DNA from: an uncultured Actinomyces sp.
GTDB lineage: Bacteria > Actinomycetota > Actinomycetes > Actinomycetales > Actinomycetaceae
Reading direction: 5' to 3'
Length of the DNA stretch: 50,318 bases
Assembly (NCBI GenBank): GCA_900556405.1
Contig: USPB01000001.1
Coordinates: forward strand, 1 to 50,318
Position numbers and translations under genes: made by a program. Numbering within the stretch: the first letter of the stretch is position 1; the number at the start of each line of letters is the position of its first letter. Positions 32,880 to 43,041 of the stretch are shown here, piece after piece. The notes beneath the pieces are model-generated. The model made no database searches and was not told the origin of the DNA. It saw nothing but the letters and a program-made list of their open reading frames with translations.

Positions 32880-34111
32880 GCGTTCACCCCCCGCGACACG
32901 AGCATCGGCAGGTCCTCCAGGGAGGGGCAATCGATGATGACGCCACGTGTGATCTTGCGTCGGCGCCTCGCCCGTCCCGGGACCACGCGAATGACGGACA
33001 CGACCACGTCGACTGGCGCGATATTCGCCAGGCGGGCCGCTTCCTCGTCATCCACGGACTCACTCACCACGATCGACAGGACCGAAATCCCGCCACGCTC
33101 CATGATGCAGCGACGGACGATGCCCGCGAAGTCGGGACGCGTCGAGGTCTCCATCTCGGACAGCGCATCCAGCATCGCCACGGGCGTACCCGTCGGAATC
33201 CACTCGTCGGCGGTGTGCATTGACAGCGTGCGCGCCTCACCCGACCCTGCGATCGCCAGCGACGCCGCGACCGACACGGCTGTCTCGAAGGAACGCCGAT
33301 CCCACGCGTCCATGCGCGTGTCGAGGAGCACCATGTGGTGGGAACGGTGAGTCTCCTCGAACTGGCGTACGATCAGGCGGCCCAGGCGCGCCGTCGAAGG
33401 CCAGTGCACCGCGCGCCGGTCGTCGCCCGGCTCATAATCACGCAGTGCGTGGAAGGACACGTCCGAACTGGTCAGCTTCTCGCTGGCCACGCCTTCGACA
33501 TCCATCTGCATACCCGTCGCGTCAAACGAGAAGCGCACCGTCGGCGGATGCACGTGCACCAGGATCGGCTCGTCCCACGAGCGCACGCGGCGCAGCAGGC
33601 CCAGGCCATCCATACGCACGGTGCGCGCCGGGCCCACGTTGATCACGCCGCGGCGCTTCGTCATCACCGAAAATGCCTCGTTCCACGTGCTGTTCGCGCT
33701 GATCGGAGGCACCAGGAACTCGCCACTGCCTCGTCCGATCGTGACCTCCACGATCGTCGAACCCGAGCGATGCCCGGACCCGTTCACCACGCGGATGCGC
33801 CCCACCGCCACCTGACCGGCAACGATGCGATCATTCTTCATGCGCAAGGACACCGACAGCGGCGACGGGGACGCGACCGAGGCGACCGCGACCACGAGGG
33901 CCACCAGGCCCATCACGGCAACGATAAAGCCCTCCAGCCAGCCGAAGGCCGCCGCAGCGATGCCACCCGCGGCCGTGACCGCGATCACCGCCCACCCGAC
34001 CGGCGTGAGCGCGCCCAGCCAACGAGCCGCCGCGTCGTAACCGGGCAGGGCCCGCACGCGTTCGCCCAGGGCACGCCACGCGCCGTTGAGAAGTCGACGT
34101 AGTTTCTTCAC
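32876..34111 (-). CDS. DUF58-family protein
   Basis: 411 residues with a short cytoplasmic start, two membrane helices (about 37-83), a beta-rich region and the DUF58 signature (ALRDYEPGDDRRAVHWPSTAR) near residues 220-245, followed by a vWA-like domain. The family usually occurs with a MoxR ATPase and a transglutaminase-fold partner. The partner is present downstream with a 4-bp overlap, but no MoxR gene is in this window. The start is a GTG at 34111 with GGAG upstream. Confidence 0.88.
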   Translation of the reverse strand: MKKLRRLLNGAWRALGERVRALPGYDAAARWLGALTPVGWAVIAVTAAGGIAAAAFGWLEGFIVAVMGLVALVVAVASVASPSPLSVSLRMKNDRIVAGQVAVGRIRVVNGSGHRSGSTIVEVTIGRGSGEFLVPPISANSTWNEAFSVMTKRRGVINVGPARTVRMDGLGLLRRVRSWDEPILVHVHPPTVRFSFDATGMQMDVEGVASEKLTSSDVSFHALRDYEPGDDRRAVHWPSTARLGRLIVRQFEETHRSHHMVLLDTRMDAWDRRSFETAVSVAASLAIAGSGEARTLSMHTADEWIPTGTPVAMLDALSEMETSTRPDFAGIVRRCIMERGGISVLSIVVSESVDDEEAARLANIAPVDVVVSVIRVVPGRARRRRKITRGVIIDCPSLEDLPMLVSRGVNA

Positions 34112-34118
34112 GCGATCA

Positions 34119-37100
34119 TCACTCCGGACGGCATTCGCCGGTCAGGTAGGACCCTTGCTTGAAGGCATCCTCGCTGTCTGCCTGGGTGGTCAGGCGCGTC
34201 CAGATCGGGCCCGCGCCATCCACACGCACCCACTCCGTGCCGTTCGTGCGGTCGTTGCGCACGGGGCACACGAACGGGACCGATGAACCCGACCATCCCG
34301 GCGCGCTCAGCGTGAACGTGTGGCACGAGGCCGGGTTGAACCCGCGCTCGTCACCGCGGCAGGTTTGCACCCACTGAGCGCTCACGTCGAGCTTCGTCAC
34401 GGAGTCCGGATGCTGGCTCATCGTCTTGGGCGCCACCGCGTTCACAGCCGTGACACTCGCCTGGTAGTGCGTCCCCTGCGCCAGATCCGAGAACGTCACC
34501 TCAGTGGCGTTACCGGGCACGGTCTTCGTCTGACCGCCCAGGGACACGCGAATCTCACTCACGGCCGGATTCGCGCCCACCGGGTCCCACTGGACCGTCA
34601 GGCTCGTCGAATTGACGTTCGTGATTCTCACGCCCACCTCCGAGGGCGCACCCGTCGCCGTACCCGTCGCCGCAACGACGGGAGAGACAGCCAGCGTGTT
34701 ATTCAAACCGATGCCCGTCTGGCAGAAGTAGTACGTCGTTGGCGCCCACCCGTTGGAGGGCACGATCATGCCATCACTAATCGGCTGGCCGCTGCCGCAC
34801 CCATTCTCGCTGGAAGAGTAGCGCAACGTCAGGTCGGAGGCATCGAAGCCTCGGCCCGTCGCAATCGACAGCCCGCTCACCCTCAGCTCACCCGGCGTGT
34901 TCGTTCCCGACAGGGTCGGGGCAGAAATCGGCGCGGGGGTCGTCGCAATCGAAACCTGCGCGTAACCGGCGCCCGCCTGGTCGCCGTCCGAGTTCGTCAG
35001 CACGACCGACACCGGTACCCCGCGACCGGTCTGCACGCCCGACAGCGTCACAGACGTCTGACCCGGCCCAGCCGTTTCGGTCACGCCACCAGCCGTGACC
35101 GTGGTGGGACCCCAGCCTCGACCATTGGAATTGCCCAGCGACCACGAGACCTCAACCGTCGCGCGGTTCGGGTCCGAACCCGCACCCACCGGCACTGCCG
35201 ACACGTTACTCGCCGGATCGGGGGCGCCGTGCGGGTAGCTCGCCGTCGGCGAAGACGGCGGCGACGGCGTCTCCGCATTGTTCAGCGCCTGAACGGACAC
35301 CGAGTACAGCTCACCGTTCTTCAATCCGCCGATCCGGATCGAGTTCTCAGAGCCCGACACCGACTGCGAGATCGGCTGGCCACCCGACGGCAAATTAACG
35401 AACACCATGTACGTGTGGATCGCAGACCCCGAGTTGCCCGGCTTCACCCACGAGATATCGAGGGCACCATCGACACCCACAACCGTGGGCGCCGCCATCT
35501 GCTCGGGTGCCGCGTCGATCAGCACCTCGGCCGATGCCGTCGACGGATCCGAATCCCCGGCCTCGTTGTGCGCGACGACCGTGAAGGAGTGCTTCACGCC
35601 GTTCTCCAGGCCCGTGACCTGGACGCCCGGATCGCGCGTCGTGAAGGTCCGACCGCTATTCCTATCGGTGATCGTGTAGCCCGAAATCGTGCCGCCATTC
35701 GCGGCGCCCGGCTGGAAACTCACGAACGCCGTTCCCGCACCCATCGGGGTCACCGACACGTTCTCCGGCGGGTCGGGGCGGTCCAGGACCTTGACGATAA
35801 CGCGGCCCTGCACGATGCGATCGGGGTCATTCGTCGCGTCCATGACGCGGTACACGACGATCATGTCGCCATGGAAGCCCGCCTTGGGCGTCACCGACAG
35901 AACATTCCCGTCTCCGGAGGCTGTTCCCTGCCCCACGTGAACAGACGCGTCGAGGACGACGAGCGGCTCCGTAAACGGGTTCGTCGTGTACTCCGCCAGA
36001 TTCACGTTCGCAGTCTGACCAGCGTTGACCTTGATGCGCGCGTCCGTCGTCGTCACGAGGGGTTTCGAGGACTTCACGATCGTCACCGGAATATCGGCAT
36101 TGACCGCGCCCGACCCATCATCGACGCTGACCGTGATCGCGCCGACCGGACCCTTCGGCTGGTCCTTCTTGCCGGTCACCGTCAGATTGAAGCCGTCCAG
36201 GGACACGTCGACGCCACCGGGGGCCTTGACCACGGCGTACGTGAAGGAGCCCTTCGCCTGGTCGTCCGGGTCGTCCACCATCTGCGTGAGATCCACCGTC
36301 ACGGCCTCGCCTTGTCCCACGAGGATCGGGGTCGGGGTCAGACGCGGCGGTAGGTTCCTGGCCGGCTGGATCGTCACCGGGATCGTCAGCGTCGAGGACA
36401 GGGCCGAGGCATCGTCCGACGCGCCGTCACGCACCGTGAAAGACAATGACGCCTTGCCCGACGCCGTGTCGGGAGCGCTCACCACGAGGTGCGTCGGGTC
36501 CTGCAGGGACACCGAATCCAGGCCGCCGTTGAACTTCACCGAGGCCGCGTCCGTAATGATCGGGGAACGCGAATGATCGCGCACGAGCACGTAGTCGCCG
36601 ATATCAAGGGTCACCGACGAACCCGCGCGGATCGCCACCGGAATACGCGTCATATCCAGGCGCGGGGCCAGCAGGTCGGTACCCGGAACGGTCACGACCG
36701 CGCTCGCGCTCAGGCCGTCGGGATCCGTCACCGTGTAGACGACGAGACGACGACGCGCATCCGGGGAAATTGACAGGTTCTGCCCCGACACGCTCACACC
36801 CGAGCCCTGCGCCGACACCGTCAGCGCAGCCGTCGTCCCATCCGGATCCTCGTCATTGACGAGGACGGGAACGCTCACGGGCTTCGAATCGGCGGGTAGG
36901 TCCGCGACAGACACGACGTCGTCGCGGGCAATCGGGGCGCGCAGCGGCGCATCAGCATCCACCGTCACCGTCAACTGCCCTTGCGCGCGTCCGCCTCGTC
37001 CATCCTGAATCTGGTAGGCAACGACGAACACGCCATCGGCTGCGGGAGCCTTGACCGTCACCGCATCCTGCGCCACGGTGACGGTAGCCGCGGGATCCGA

Positions 37101-40100
37101 CACCGACACAGTCGCCGGGTCCGTATCGACCGACAGGGCGTCACCATCCGCGTCCAAGTCGTTGCTCAGGACGTTGACACTCACCTCGCGTCCCGGTCGA
37201 ATCGTCACCGAGTCAGGCACGGCCGTCGGGTTGTGGTTCTGTGATCCCGGGGGCGCAATACCAACGCGCACACGGGCGCGCCCCTGCACGCCGAGGCGGT
37301 CCTCGACAATGTAGGAGAACGTGTCCGTACCGGTCGCGTCGTCGGAGGGCGTGTACTCCAGCCACTCCGTCCCCAGCACGACGCTGCCCTTGGCGGGCGG
37401 CTGGTCAATGCCGACCAGAGCGACCGAGTCGCCGTCCGGGTCGATGCCGGTGAGCGGCACGGGGATGCGCGTCATCTGGCCCTGAACGGCCCACGCGCTC
37501 AGCGCCTTGGGAACGGGGGCACTGTTCGCGTCGGAAGCCGCCACGACCTCGAACGTCACAGTCGACGTCGCGCGGTTACCCACCGAATCAACGACCGTGT
37601 ATGCCACGCGCACGACGCCGGGCTCGGTACCCGCAGCCAAGCGCACCTGGTTGCCAGTCACGAAGACCGTACCCAGCTCGCCACCCGACATGACCTGCAC
37701 GCTCGGGTCAACGTTGAGCGACAGACCGATCGGCGACCGGTCATTCGACAGGACAGCAACCGAACCAATGTCGCCCGCGCGCACCTTGGCGGTATCAGGA
37801 TTCGCCTCGGGCGGCGTTTCCTCGCTCTGGGCCTCCGTCGGGATGACGCTCACCTGAGCGGTCGCGGAACCCGCGCCGTTGGACACCGTGTATGTAAACG
37901 CGGTGACGTCGCTCAAGCCCGCAGGTGCCGTAATGCGCAGCAAGTGACGCTCAATGAGGGTTACCTCGAGGCCCGAGTTCGCAGGCACATCAATCGACTG
38001 GACGACGAGCACACCACCCGAAGGATCCGTGTCATTCGCCAGCGGCGCAATCAGCGAAGCGCCACCGCTGGGCAACACCGCCAGGTCATCCTCGGCGATC
38101 GGCACCGCATTCGTATCGTCGGCGACCACGTCGACGCGGATGACTCCCACAGTCGTTGACGGTCCGTCAGAGATCGTGTAGGTGAACTGGAAGGAGCCCG
38201 GAACCGACCCCGTGAACGTCAGCGTGCCGCGCGACAGGTCGGCGCTCACAGACGTACCCGCCGGGGGTGTGCCCGCCGCAACGAGATTCAGCGTATCGCC
38301 ATTGGGATCCGTGTCATTCTCGACCGGGTCGATCGTCAGCGGTTCGCCCACGCGTGCCACGTAAAAGTCCGCGCGCGCGATGGGCGGCACGTTGCCGCTC
38401 TCCTGCACGCTCACCTGCAGCTCGCCCGTGGTCTCCGCGTGCCCATCTGACATGGTGACGGCGATCGCCTTGACGCCCGCGCCGGAACCCAGGTCGCGGA
38501 TCTGAACTGTCCCGTCCTCAGAGAACTGCACGGCCATGCCGTCGGGAGCCGTCGCCGACTTCAGGTAGAACTGGTCTCCATCGGGATCAATCCAGTCCGA
38601 CAACAGGTTGTACTCCACCTGCGCGTTCGCGCCAACCTTGACAACCGGGTGCTTGAGCTGACGCGGACCCTCGTTCTGGCTCCACGGATGAATCGTCACA
38701 TTCACCGTCGCCGTCGCACCCGCGAGGCCGTCCGAGGCCTCGTACGTGAAAGACGTCGACCCGCTCGTCAGAGACTCCGGAATGTCCGTGATCTGTAGGG
38801 CGCGCCCGCCCCTCGTGCGCACGACCGTCCCGAACTCCGGGTTCGTCAGGGCGCGCGCCGTCAGCACGTCGCCGTCATCATCCGAGTCGTTGTCGAGGAC
38901 CGGCAGGAGCGTCGAACGACCCGGACGGATGCCGAAGTCATCGTCGACGGCCTCGGGCGGAGTGTTCTTATCGTTGTGCTCCGGCTCGGAGACCTGCTCG
39001 CGATCATCAGGAGTCGGAGTATCTTCTTCCTCCTGCTCCTCGGTGGGGATCTGATCCCAGTTGTCGACGACAACCATGTTCTTGTCCGGCAGCCACAGCG
39101 TGCCCGTCGACACATCATTGAGGACGATGCGCGTGCGGTTCGTCCGGAAAACGGCGGACGTGGCCTCGGCGAGCGTGGGCACCATCTGCGCCTGGTTGCG
39201 CGTCGAATCCGTGCAGGTGCGCACGAAGGCGCCCGAACCCGCCCACGCACCGTAGGAGCAGCCGCCGTGGAAAACCGGGGGTGCGGGCGTGCCCTTCTGA
39301 CCGCCGTCCGAGGCCGGCTGACGGTCCACCGACTTGCCGTTCAGGGAGACAGCCACGAGCTCGGCATCGGTGGCCAGCAGGACGGAGGACGCATCGTCGC
39401 CGGGCGCCTGCAGGACCGCGCCGGTCACGTGCTCCTCGGCGAGGTCGCGTACCTTGCCACCGGGCAACACCAGCTTGTTACCGGCCTGGTCGTAGATGAC
39501 GGGCTTGTCACCGACCGCGGTGATCGTCGGTGTTCCGGCCGGAGTGAAATCCTTGATCTCCGTGGTCTTTGCGCGCCAAGCCTGGCCTTCTCGCGTGAGC
39601 GTGACCAGCTTGGAGGACCCGGGAGAATATGCGAAGACCGTCCCCGCGACCGACACCGTGACGACCCCGTCGCTCAGGTCGTTCGCGATTGCATCCTCGC
39701 GCACGAGCGACATGGAAGCCGGTTCGTTGGCGTCACCAACCCACAGCAGGCCCTCGTTGGGGTCGAGGACGGCCAACACGGACCCGCCCTGGACCTGGAC
39801 CGCGTTGTCGGGCAGCGTGATCGCCTGGCCCAGCGAGAAGGACGTGGAGCGCACGGGGGTTACCGTACGGCCCACTGTTTCCCCCAGCGTCACGTCGCCG
39901 CCGGCCTGCCCGATGTCGAAGGACGCTGACTTGACAGACACCGTGCCGTCGAGCATGAGCGCGTCATAGTTGAGGTGGCCCAGGAGCTTGCGATCCTGGT
40001 TCGTCACCCAGATACCGCCGTCATCGACGCTGACCTGGGTGACCTCGACGCCGCGGTAGACCACGGCGAGAACGCACAGCATCGCTGACACCAGCAGGAC

Positions 40101-40157
40101 GGCGATTGCGGGCATCCGCTTCGACCAGGTGTTTCGCGATTGACGCGCCTTGTTCAT
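34119..40157 (-). CDS. Giant surface protein with Ig-like/cadherin-like and FnIII repeats
   Basis: 2012 residues. A cytoplasmic basic start and one membrane helix (about 15-35) are followed by a beta-propeller-like region (about 45-370), an acidic linker (about 380-400), and about ten Ig-like/VCBS-type repeats with DNDSDxDGD-type calcium-binding-like loops (about 402-1450). Then come four or so fibronectin type III domains (about 1460-1900) and a C-terminal beta domain with Cys residues. There is no LPXTG signal, so it is anchored by the N-terminal helix. AGGAAG precedes the ATG. It heads the DUF58, transglutaminase-like and kinase string. An adhesive or wall-spanning structural role is inferred from domain type. 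Confidence 0.87.
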   Translation of the reverse strand: MNKARQSRNTWSKRMPAIAVLLVSAMLCVLAVVYRGVEVTQVSVDDGGIWVTNQDRKLLGHLNYDALMLDGTVSVKSASFDIGQAGGDVTLGETVGRTVTPVRSTSFSLGQAITLPDNAVQVQGGSVLAVLDPNEGLLWVGDANEPASMSLVREDAIANDLSDGVVTVSVAGTVFAYSPGSSKLVTLTREGQAWRAKTTEIKDFTPAGTPTITAVGDKPVIYDQAGNKLVLPGGKVRDLAEEHVTGAVLQAPGDDASSVLLATDAELVAVSLNGKSVDRQPASDGGQKGTPAPPVFHGGCSYGAWAGSGAFVRTCTDSTRNQAQMVPTLAEATSAVFRTNRTRIVLNDVSTGTLWLPDKNMVVVDNWDQIPTEEQEEEDTPTPDDREQVSEPEHNDKNTPPEAVDDDFGIRPGRSTLLPVLDNDSDDDGDVLTARALTNPEFGTVVRTRGGRALQITDIPESLTSGSTSFTYEASDGLAGATATVNVTIHPWSQNEGPRQLKHPVVKVGANAQVEYNLLSDWIDPDGDQFYLKSATAPDGMAVQFSEDGTVQIRDLGSGAGVKAIAVTMSDGHAETTGELQVSVQESGNVPPIARADFYVARVGEPLTIDPVENDTDPNGDTLNLVAAGTPPAGTSVSADLSRGTLTFTGSVPGSFQFTYTISDGPSTTVGVIRVDVVADDTNAVPIAEDDLAVLPSGGASLIAPLANDTDPSGGVLVVQSIDVPANSGLEVTLIERHLLRITAPAGLSDVTAFTYTVSNGAGSATAQVSVIPTEAQSEETPPEANPDTAKVRAGDIGSVAVLSNDRSPIGLSLNVDPSVQVMSGGELGTVFVTGNQVRLAAGTEPGVVRVAYTVVDSVGNRATSTVTFEVVAASDANSAPVPKALSAWAVQGQMTRIPVPLTGIDPDGDSVALVGIDQPPAKGSVVLGTEWLEYTPSDDATGTDTFSYIVEDRLGVQGRARVRVGIAPPGSQNHNPTAVPDSVTIRPGREVSVNVLSNDLDADGDALSVDTDPATVSVSDPAATVTVAQDAVTVKAPAADGVFVVAYQIQDGRGGRAQGQLTVTVDADAPLRAPIARDDVVSVADLPADSKPVSVPVLVNDEDPDGTTAALTVSAQGSGVSVSGQNLSISPDARRRLVVYTVTDPDGLSASAVVTVPGTDLLAPRLDMTRIPVAIRAGSSVTLDIGDYVLVRDHSRSPIITDAASVKFNGGLDSVSLQDPTHLVVSAPDTASGKASLSFTVRDGASDDASALSSTLTIPVTIQPARNLPPRLTPTPILVGQGEAVTVDLTQMVDDPDDQAKGSFTYAVVKAPGGVDVSLDGFNLTVTGKKDQPKGPVGAITVSVDDGSGAVNADIPVTIVKSSKPLVTTTDARIKVNAGQTANVNLAEYTTNPFTEPLVVLDASVHVGQGTASGDGNVLSVTPKAGFHGDMIVVYRVMDATNDPDRIVQGRVIVKVLDRPDPPENVSVTPMGAGTAFVSFQPGAANGGTISGYTITDRNSGRTFTTRDPGVQVTGLENGVKHSFTVVAHNEAGDSDPSTASAEVLIDAAPEQMAAPTVVGVDGALDISWVKPGNSGSAIHTYMVFVNLPSGGQPISQSVSGSENSIRIGGLKNGELYSVSVQALNNAETPSPPSSPTASYPHGAPDPASNVSAVPVGAGSDPNRATVEVSWSLGNSNGRGWGPTTVTAGGVTETAGPGQTSVTLSGVQTGRGVPVSVVLTNSDGDQAGAGYAQVSIATTPAPISAPTLSGTNTPGELRVSGLSIATGRGFDASDLTLRYSSSENGCGSGQPISDGMIVPSNGWAPTTYYFCQTGIGLNNTLAVSPVVAATGTATGAPSEVGVRITNVNSTSLTVQWDPVGANPAVSEIRVSLGGQTKTVPGNATEVTFSDLAQGTHYQASVTAVNAVAPKTMSQHPDSVTKLDVSAQWVQTCRGDERGFNPASCHTFTLSAPGWSGSSVPFVCPVRNDRTNGTEWVRVDGAGPIWTRLTTQADSEDAFKQGSYLTGECRPE

Positions 40158-40545
40158 GTCGCTTCCTCAGTCTTCATGTGCGCACTGTTGTGGGGCGGTA
40201 TCTGTATCCGTGTGGCCATGGTGAGCCATTCCAAGGATACACATCGACCAACCCTATGGATAAACGCCCGAGACAACAACAGGTACCGAATAAGCGCACG
40301 CGCGTGGCGGCTCGTTCGCGCGGCGTTCCCGCGCTTCCCGGGCGCGCGAGAACCTGACCACAGTCACGTATTTGGATGCTCGTTCTCGTTCGACGAGGCC
40401 GGGGACGGCCCTTTCCGTTCACGGGTCCTACGCGCACGGTCCCTACGCGCTCGACGCACGTCGTTGCGCCCCTCGGCCCGCACACCTGCGGCCTTCTTCG
40501 CGCGCGCGAACCGCAGATGAGGGTGGGTCGGGTTACGGTGAGTGC
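40158..40545. other. Divergent spacer between the giant gene and radA
   Basis: 388 bp with no supported gene. It must hold the promoters of two divergent transcripts, but I cannot pick clear -35/-10 pairs. A short direct repeat CCCTACGCGC-like pair (about 40427-40450) is the only pattern seen. Confidence 0.5.
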
Positions 40546-41931
40546 ATGGCGAAAGAGAAGATCACGTACCGCTGCTCCGACTGCGGGTGGACCTCCCCCA
40601 AGTGGGTGGGCCAGTGCCGCGAGTGCGGGGCGTGGGGCACGGTTGACCAGGCCGGCGAGGTCACGGGGGGCGCGCGCACCACCGCCACCACCCCGCGGCG
40701 TCCCGCGCTGCCTATCGGCGAGGTCGACGGGGAGCGGGCTTCGTCGCGGTCGACGGGCGTGGGCGAGCTGGACCGGGTCCTGGGCGGCGGGATCGTGCCC
40801 GGAGCAGTGATTCTCCTGGCAGGCGAGCCCGGCGTGGGCAAGTCGACGCTGCTCCTGGACGTCGCTGCGAAGGCCGCGCGCACGGCCGCGGCGGGCGGGC
40901 GCGGCCCCGTCCTCTACGTGACGGGCGAGGAGTCGGCGGCGCAGGTGCGCGGGCGCGCGGAGCGCATCGGCGCGCTCGAGCCGAACCTCCTCATCGCGGA
41001 TGAGACGGAACTCGGCGTCGTCCTCGGGCACGTCCAGGAGGTCTCCCCCTCCCTGCTGATCGTCGACTCCGTGCAGACCATCTCCTCCTCCCAGGTCGAG
41101 GGCGGGGCGGGCGGGGTCGCGCAGGTGCGCGCGGTCGCGGCATCCCTCATCCGTGTCGCCAAGGAGTCCGACCTGCCCACCCTGCTCGTCGGCCACGTGA
41201 CGAAGGACGGCGGTATCGCGGGCCCGCGCGTGCTCGAGCACCTCGTGGACGTCGTCTGCCAGTTTGAGGGCGACCGCCATTCGCGCCTGCGCCTGCTGCG
41301 CGCGGTGAAAAACCGTTACGGTCCCACCGACGAGGTGGGCTGCTTCGAGCTGACCGACTCGGGGATCTACGGCCTCGCCGACCCCTCCGGCCTGTTCCTG
41401 TCGCGCACGACGCGCGGCGTGCCCGGCACGTGCGCGGCCGTCTCTCTGGAGGGGCGCCGCCCGCTGCCCACGGAGATCCAGTCGCTCGTCGCCCCCTCCT
41501 CGGGCGGCTCGCCGCGGCGCACCACGTCGGGCGTGGACCACGCGCGCGTCGCCATGATCCTGGCGGTCCTCCAGGCCCGCATCGGCGCAGACACGTCGGG
41601 GGCGGACGTCTACGTCTCCACGGTCGGCGGGGCCCGCACGGTTGAGCCGGCGATCGACCTCGCGATGGCCATCTCGATCGTGTCCTCGCTCAAGGGCGTT
41701 CCCCCTCGCGCCGACCTCGTGGCGGTCGGAGAGATCTCCCTGACGGGCGAGGTCCGGGCGTGCACGGGCACTCAACGTCGCCTCGCCGAGGCCGCACGCC
41801 TGGGCTTCTCCTCGGCGATCGTTCCCGCTCAGGGCAGCGAGGATCTCGCCGGCGTCGACGGCATCACCGTCTTTACTGTGTCGGATCTGGCGACGGCTAT
41901 TCGTGTCGCTTTCCCGGCAGACTCGCAATAA
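40546..41931 (+). CDS. radA: DNA repair protein RadA (Sms)
   Basis: Helicase-like ATPase that acts in recombination intermediate processing. 461 residues from the ATG at 40546: a C4 zinc motif (Cys10, 13, 24, 27), a RecA-like ATPase with P-loop GEPGVGKST (93-101), the RadA-specific motif as KNRYG (about 255-259, usual form KNRFG), and a Lon-protease-like C-terminal domain. The start is set by the zinc motif position; a frame extending upstream has no family match. It is followed 36 bp later by disA, a pairing common in Gram-positive bacteria. Confidence 0.96.
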   Translation: MAKEKITYRCSDCGWTSPKWVGQCRECGAWGTVDQAGEVTGGARTTATTPRRPALPIGEVDGERASSRSTGVGELDRVLGGGIVPGAVILLAGEPGVGKSTLLLDVAAKAARTAAAGGRGPVLYVTGEESAAQVRGRAERIGALEPNLLIADETELGVVLGHVQEVSPSLLIVDSVQTISSSQVEGGAGGVAQVRAVAASLIRVAKESDLPTLLVGHVTKDGGIAGPRVLEHLVDVVCQFEGDRHSRLRLLRAVKNRYGPTDEVGCFELTDSGIYGLADPSGLFLSRTTRGVPGTCAAVSLEGRRPLPTEIQSLVAPSSGGSPRRTTSGVDHARVAMILAVLQARIGADTSGADVYVSTVGGARTVEPAIDLAMAISIVSSLKGVPPRADLVAVGEISLTGEVRACTGTQRRLAEAARLGFSSAIVPAQGSEDLAGVDGITVFTVSDLATAIRVAFPADSQ

Positions 41932-41967
41932 TAGGTATCACACCTACTCGTCTGGGAGGAAACCACA

Positions 41968-43038
41968 TTGACGTCCGATGCAGCGATCCTTCGCGAGGCA
42001 CTGCGCGCAGTCGCGCCCGGTACGCCATTGCGAGAGGGACTGGAACGAATCCAGCGCTCCCACACGGGCGCCCTCATCGTCCTGGGATACACCCCCGAAG
42101 TCCAAGCCATCTGCTCGGGCGGCTTCGACCTCGACGTCGCTTTCACGGCCGCGCGCCTGCGTGAGTTGTGCAAGATGGACGGTGCCGTCATCATCGATCC
42201 CGACCTGTGGCGCATCCGCAAGGCCAACGTGCAGCTCTTCCCGGACCCCACGATTCCCACCGACGAGTCCGGCATGCGCCACCGCACCGCGCAGCGCACC
42301 GCCCGTCAGACCCACCTGCCGGTCCTGTCCCTGTCAGCGTCGATGCGCATGATTTCCATCTACGTGGGCACCGAGCATCGCCTGGTGGAGGAGCCCGAGG
42401 CCCTGCTCTCGCGCGCCAACCTGGCGGTGGATACGCTTGACCGCTACAGTCAGCGCCTCGACGAGGTCCTGCAGACCCTCACCATCCTCGAGATGCGCGA
42501 CAGCGCGACCGTGCGCGACGTCGCCACCGTCATGCAGCGCATGGAGATGATCCGGCGCATCACCTCCGAAATCACGGAATACCTGGAGGAGCTCGGCTCC
42601 GAGGGGCGCCTGCTGGCCCTGCAAGTCGAGGACCTCGTGCGCGGCTCCGCGTCCGAGCGGGCCCTCGTCATGCGCGACTACATCCGCGACCCCGACGACG
42701 TCGCCCGCGTCGAGGCCGAACTATCCTCCCTGGGGTCCGAGCGCATCGTGGACCTCACCGCGATCGCGAACATCCTCGGGCTGGACGTGTACGAGGTCGC
42801 GGACCTGGACCGCGAGATCACGCCGCGCGGCGTGCGCGCCCTCTCCCTGGTCCCCCACCTGTCGTGGAGCGCCATCAAGGAGGTGTCCGCGCACATCACG
42901 ACGCTGCCGGCACTGCGCGCCGCCACCACCGAGGAGCTGGAAGCCATCGAGGGCATCGGCCCCTACCGCGCCAAGCTCATCACCGAGAACCTGGCGCACC
43001 AGGCGCAGGCCGTCAGTTCCGGCCTCGTCGGCTGGTAG
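41968..43038 (+). CDS. disA: DNA integrity scanning diadenylate cyclase DisA
   Basis: Makes cyclic di-AMP from two ATP and scans DNA for branched structures. 356 residues: N-terminal DAC domain with DGA (71-73) and RHRTA (104-108), a helical linker, and a C-terminal HhH DNA-binding domain (IEGIGPYRAKLI). The start is TTG 41968, supported by GGAGGA 7 bp before it. It follows radA in the same transcript. Its stop lies 3 bp from the stop of the convergent gene at 43042. Confidence 0.96.
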   Translation: MTSDAAILREALRAVAPGTPLREGLERIQRSHTGALIVLGYTPEVQAICSGGFDLDVAFTAARLRELCKMDGAVIIDPDLWRIRKANVQLFPDPTIPTDESGMRHRTAQRTARQTHLPVLSLSASMRMISIYVGTEHRLVEEPEALLSRANLAVDTLDRYSQRLDEVLQTLTILEMRDSATVRDVATVMQRMEMIRRITSEITEYLEELGSEGRLLALQVEDLVRGSASERALVMRDYIRDPDDVARVEAELSSLGSERIVDLTAIANILGLDVYEVADLDREITPRGVRALSLVPHLSWSAIKEVSAHITTLPALRAATTEELEAIEGIGPYRAKLITENLAHQAQAVSSGLVGW

Positions 43039-43041
43039 ACC

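Noticed and set aside
30750..33350. Long plus-strand Arg/His-rich frame opposite the transglutaminase-like gene
   Set aside because: It is an antisense shadow of a well-supported gene pair with membrane helices and known motifs.
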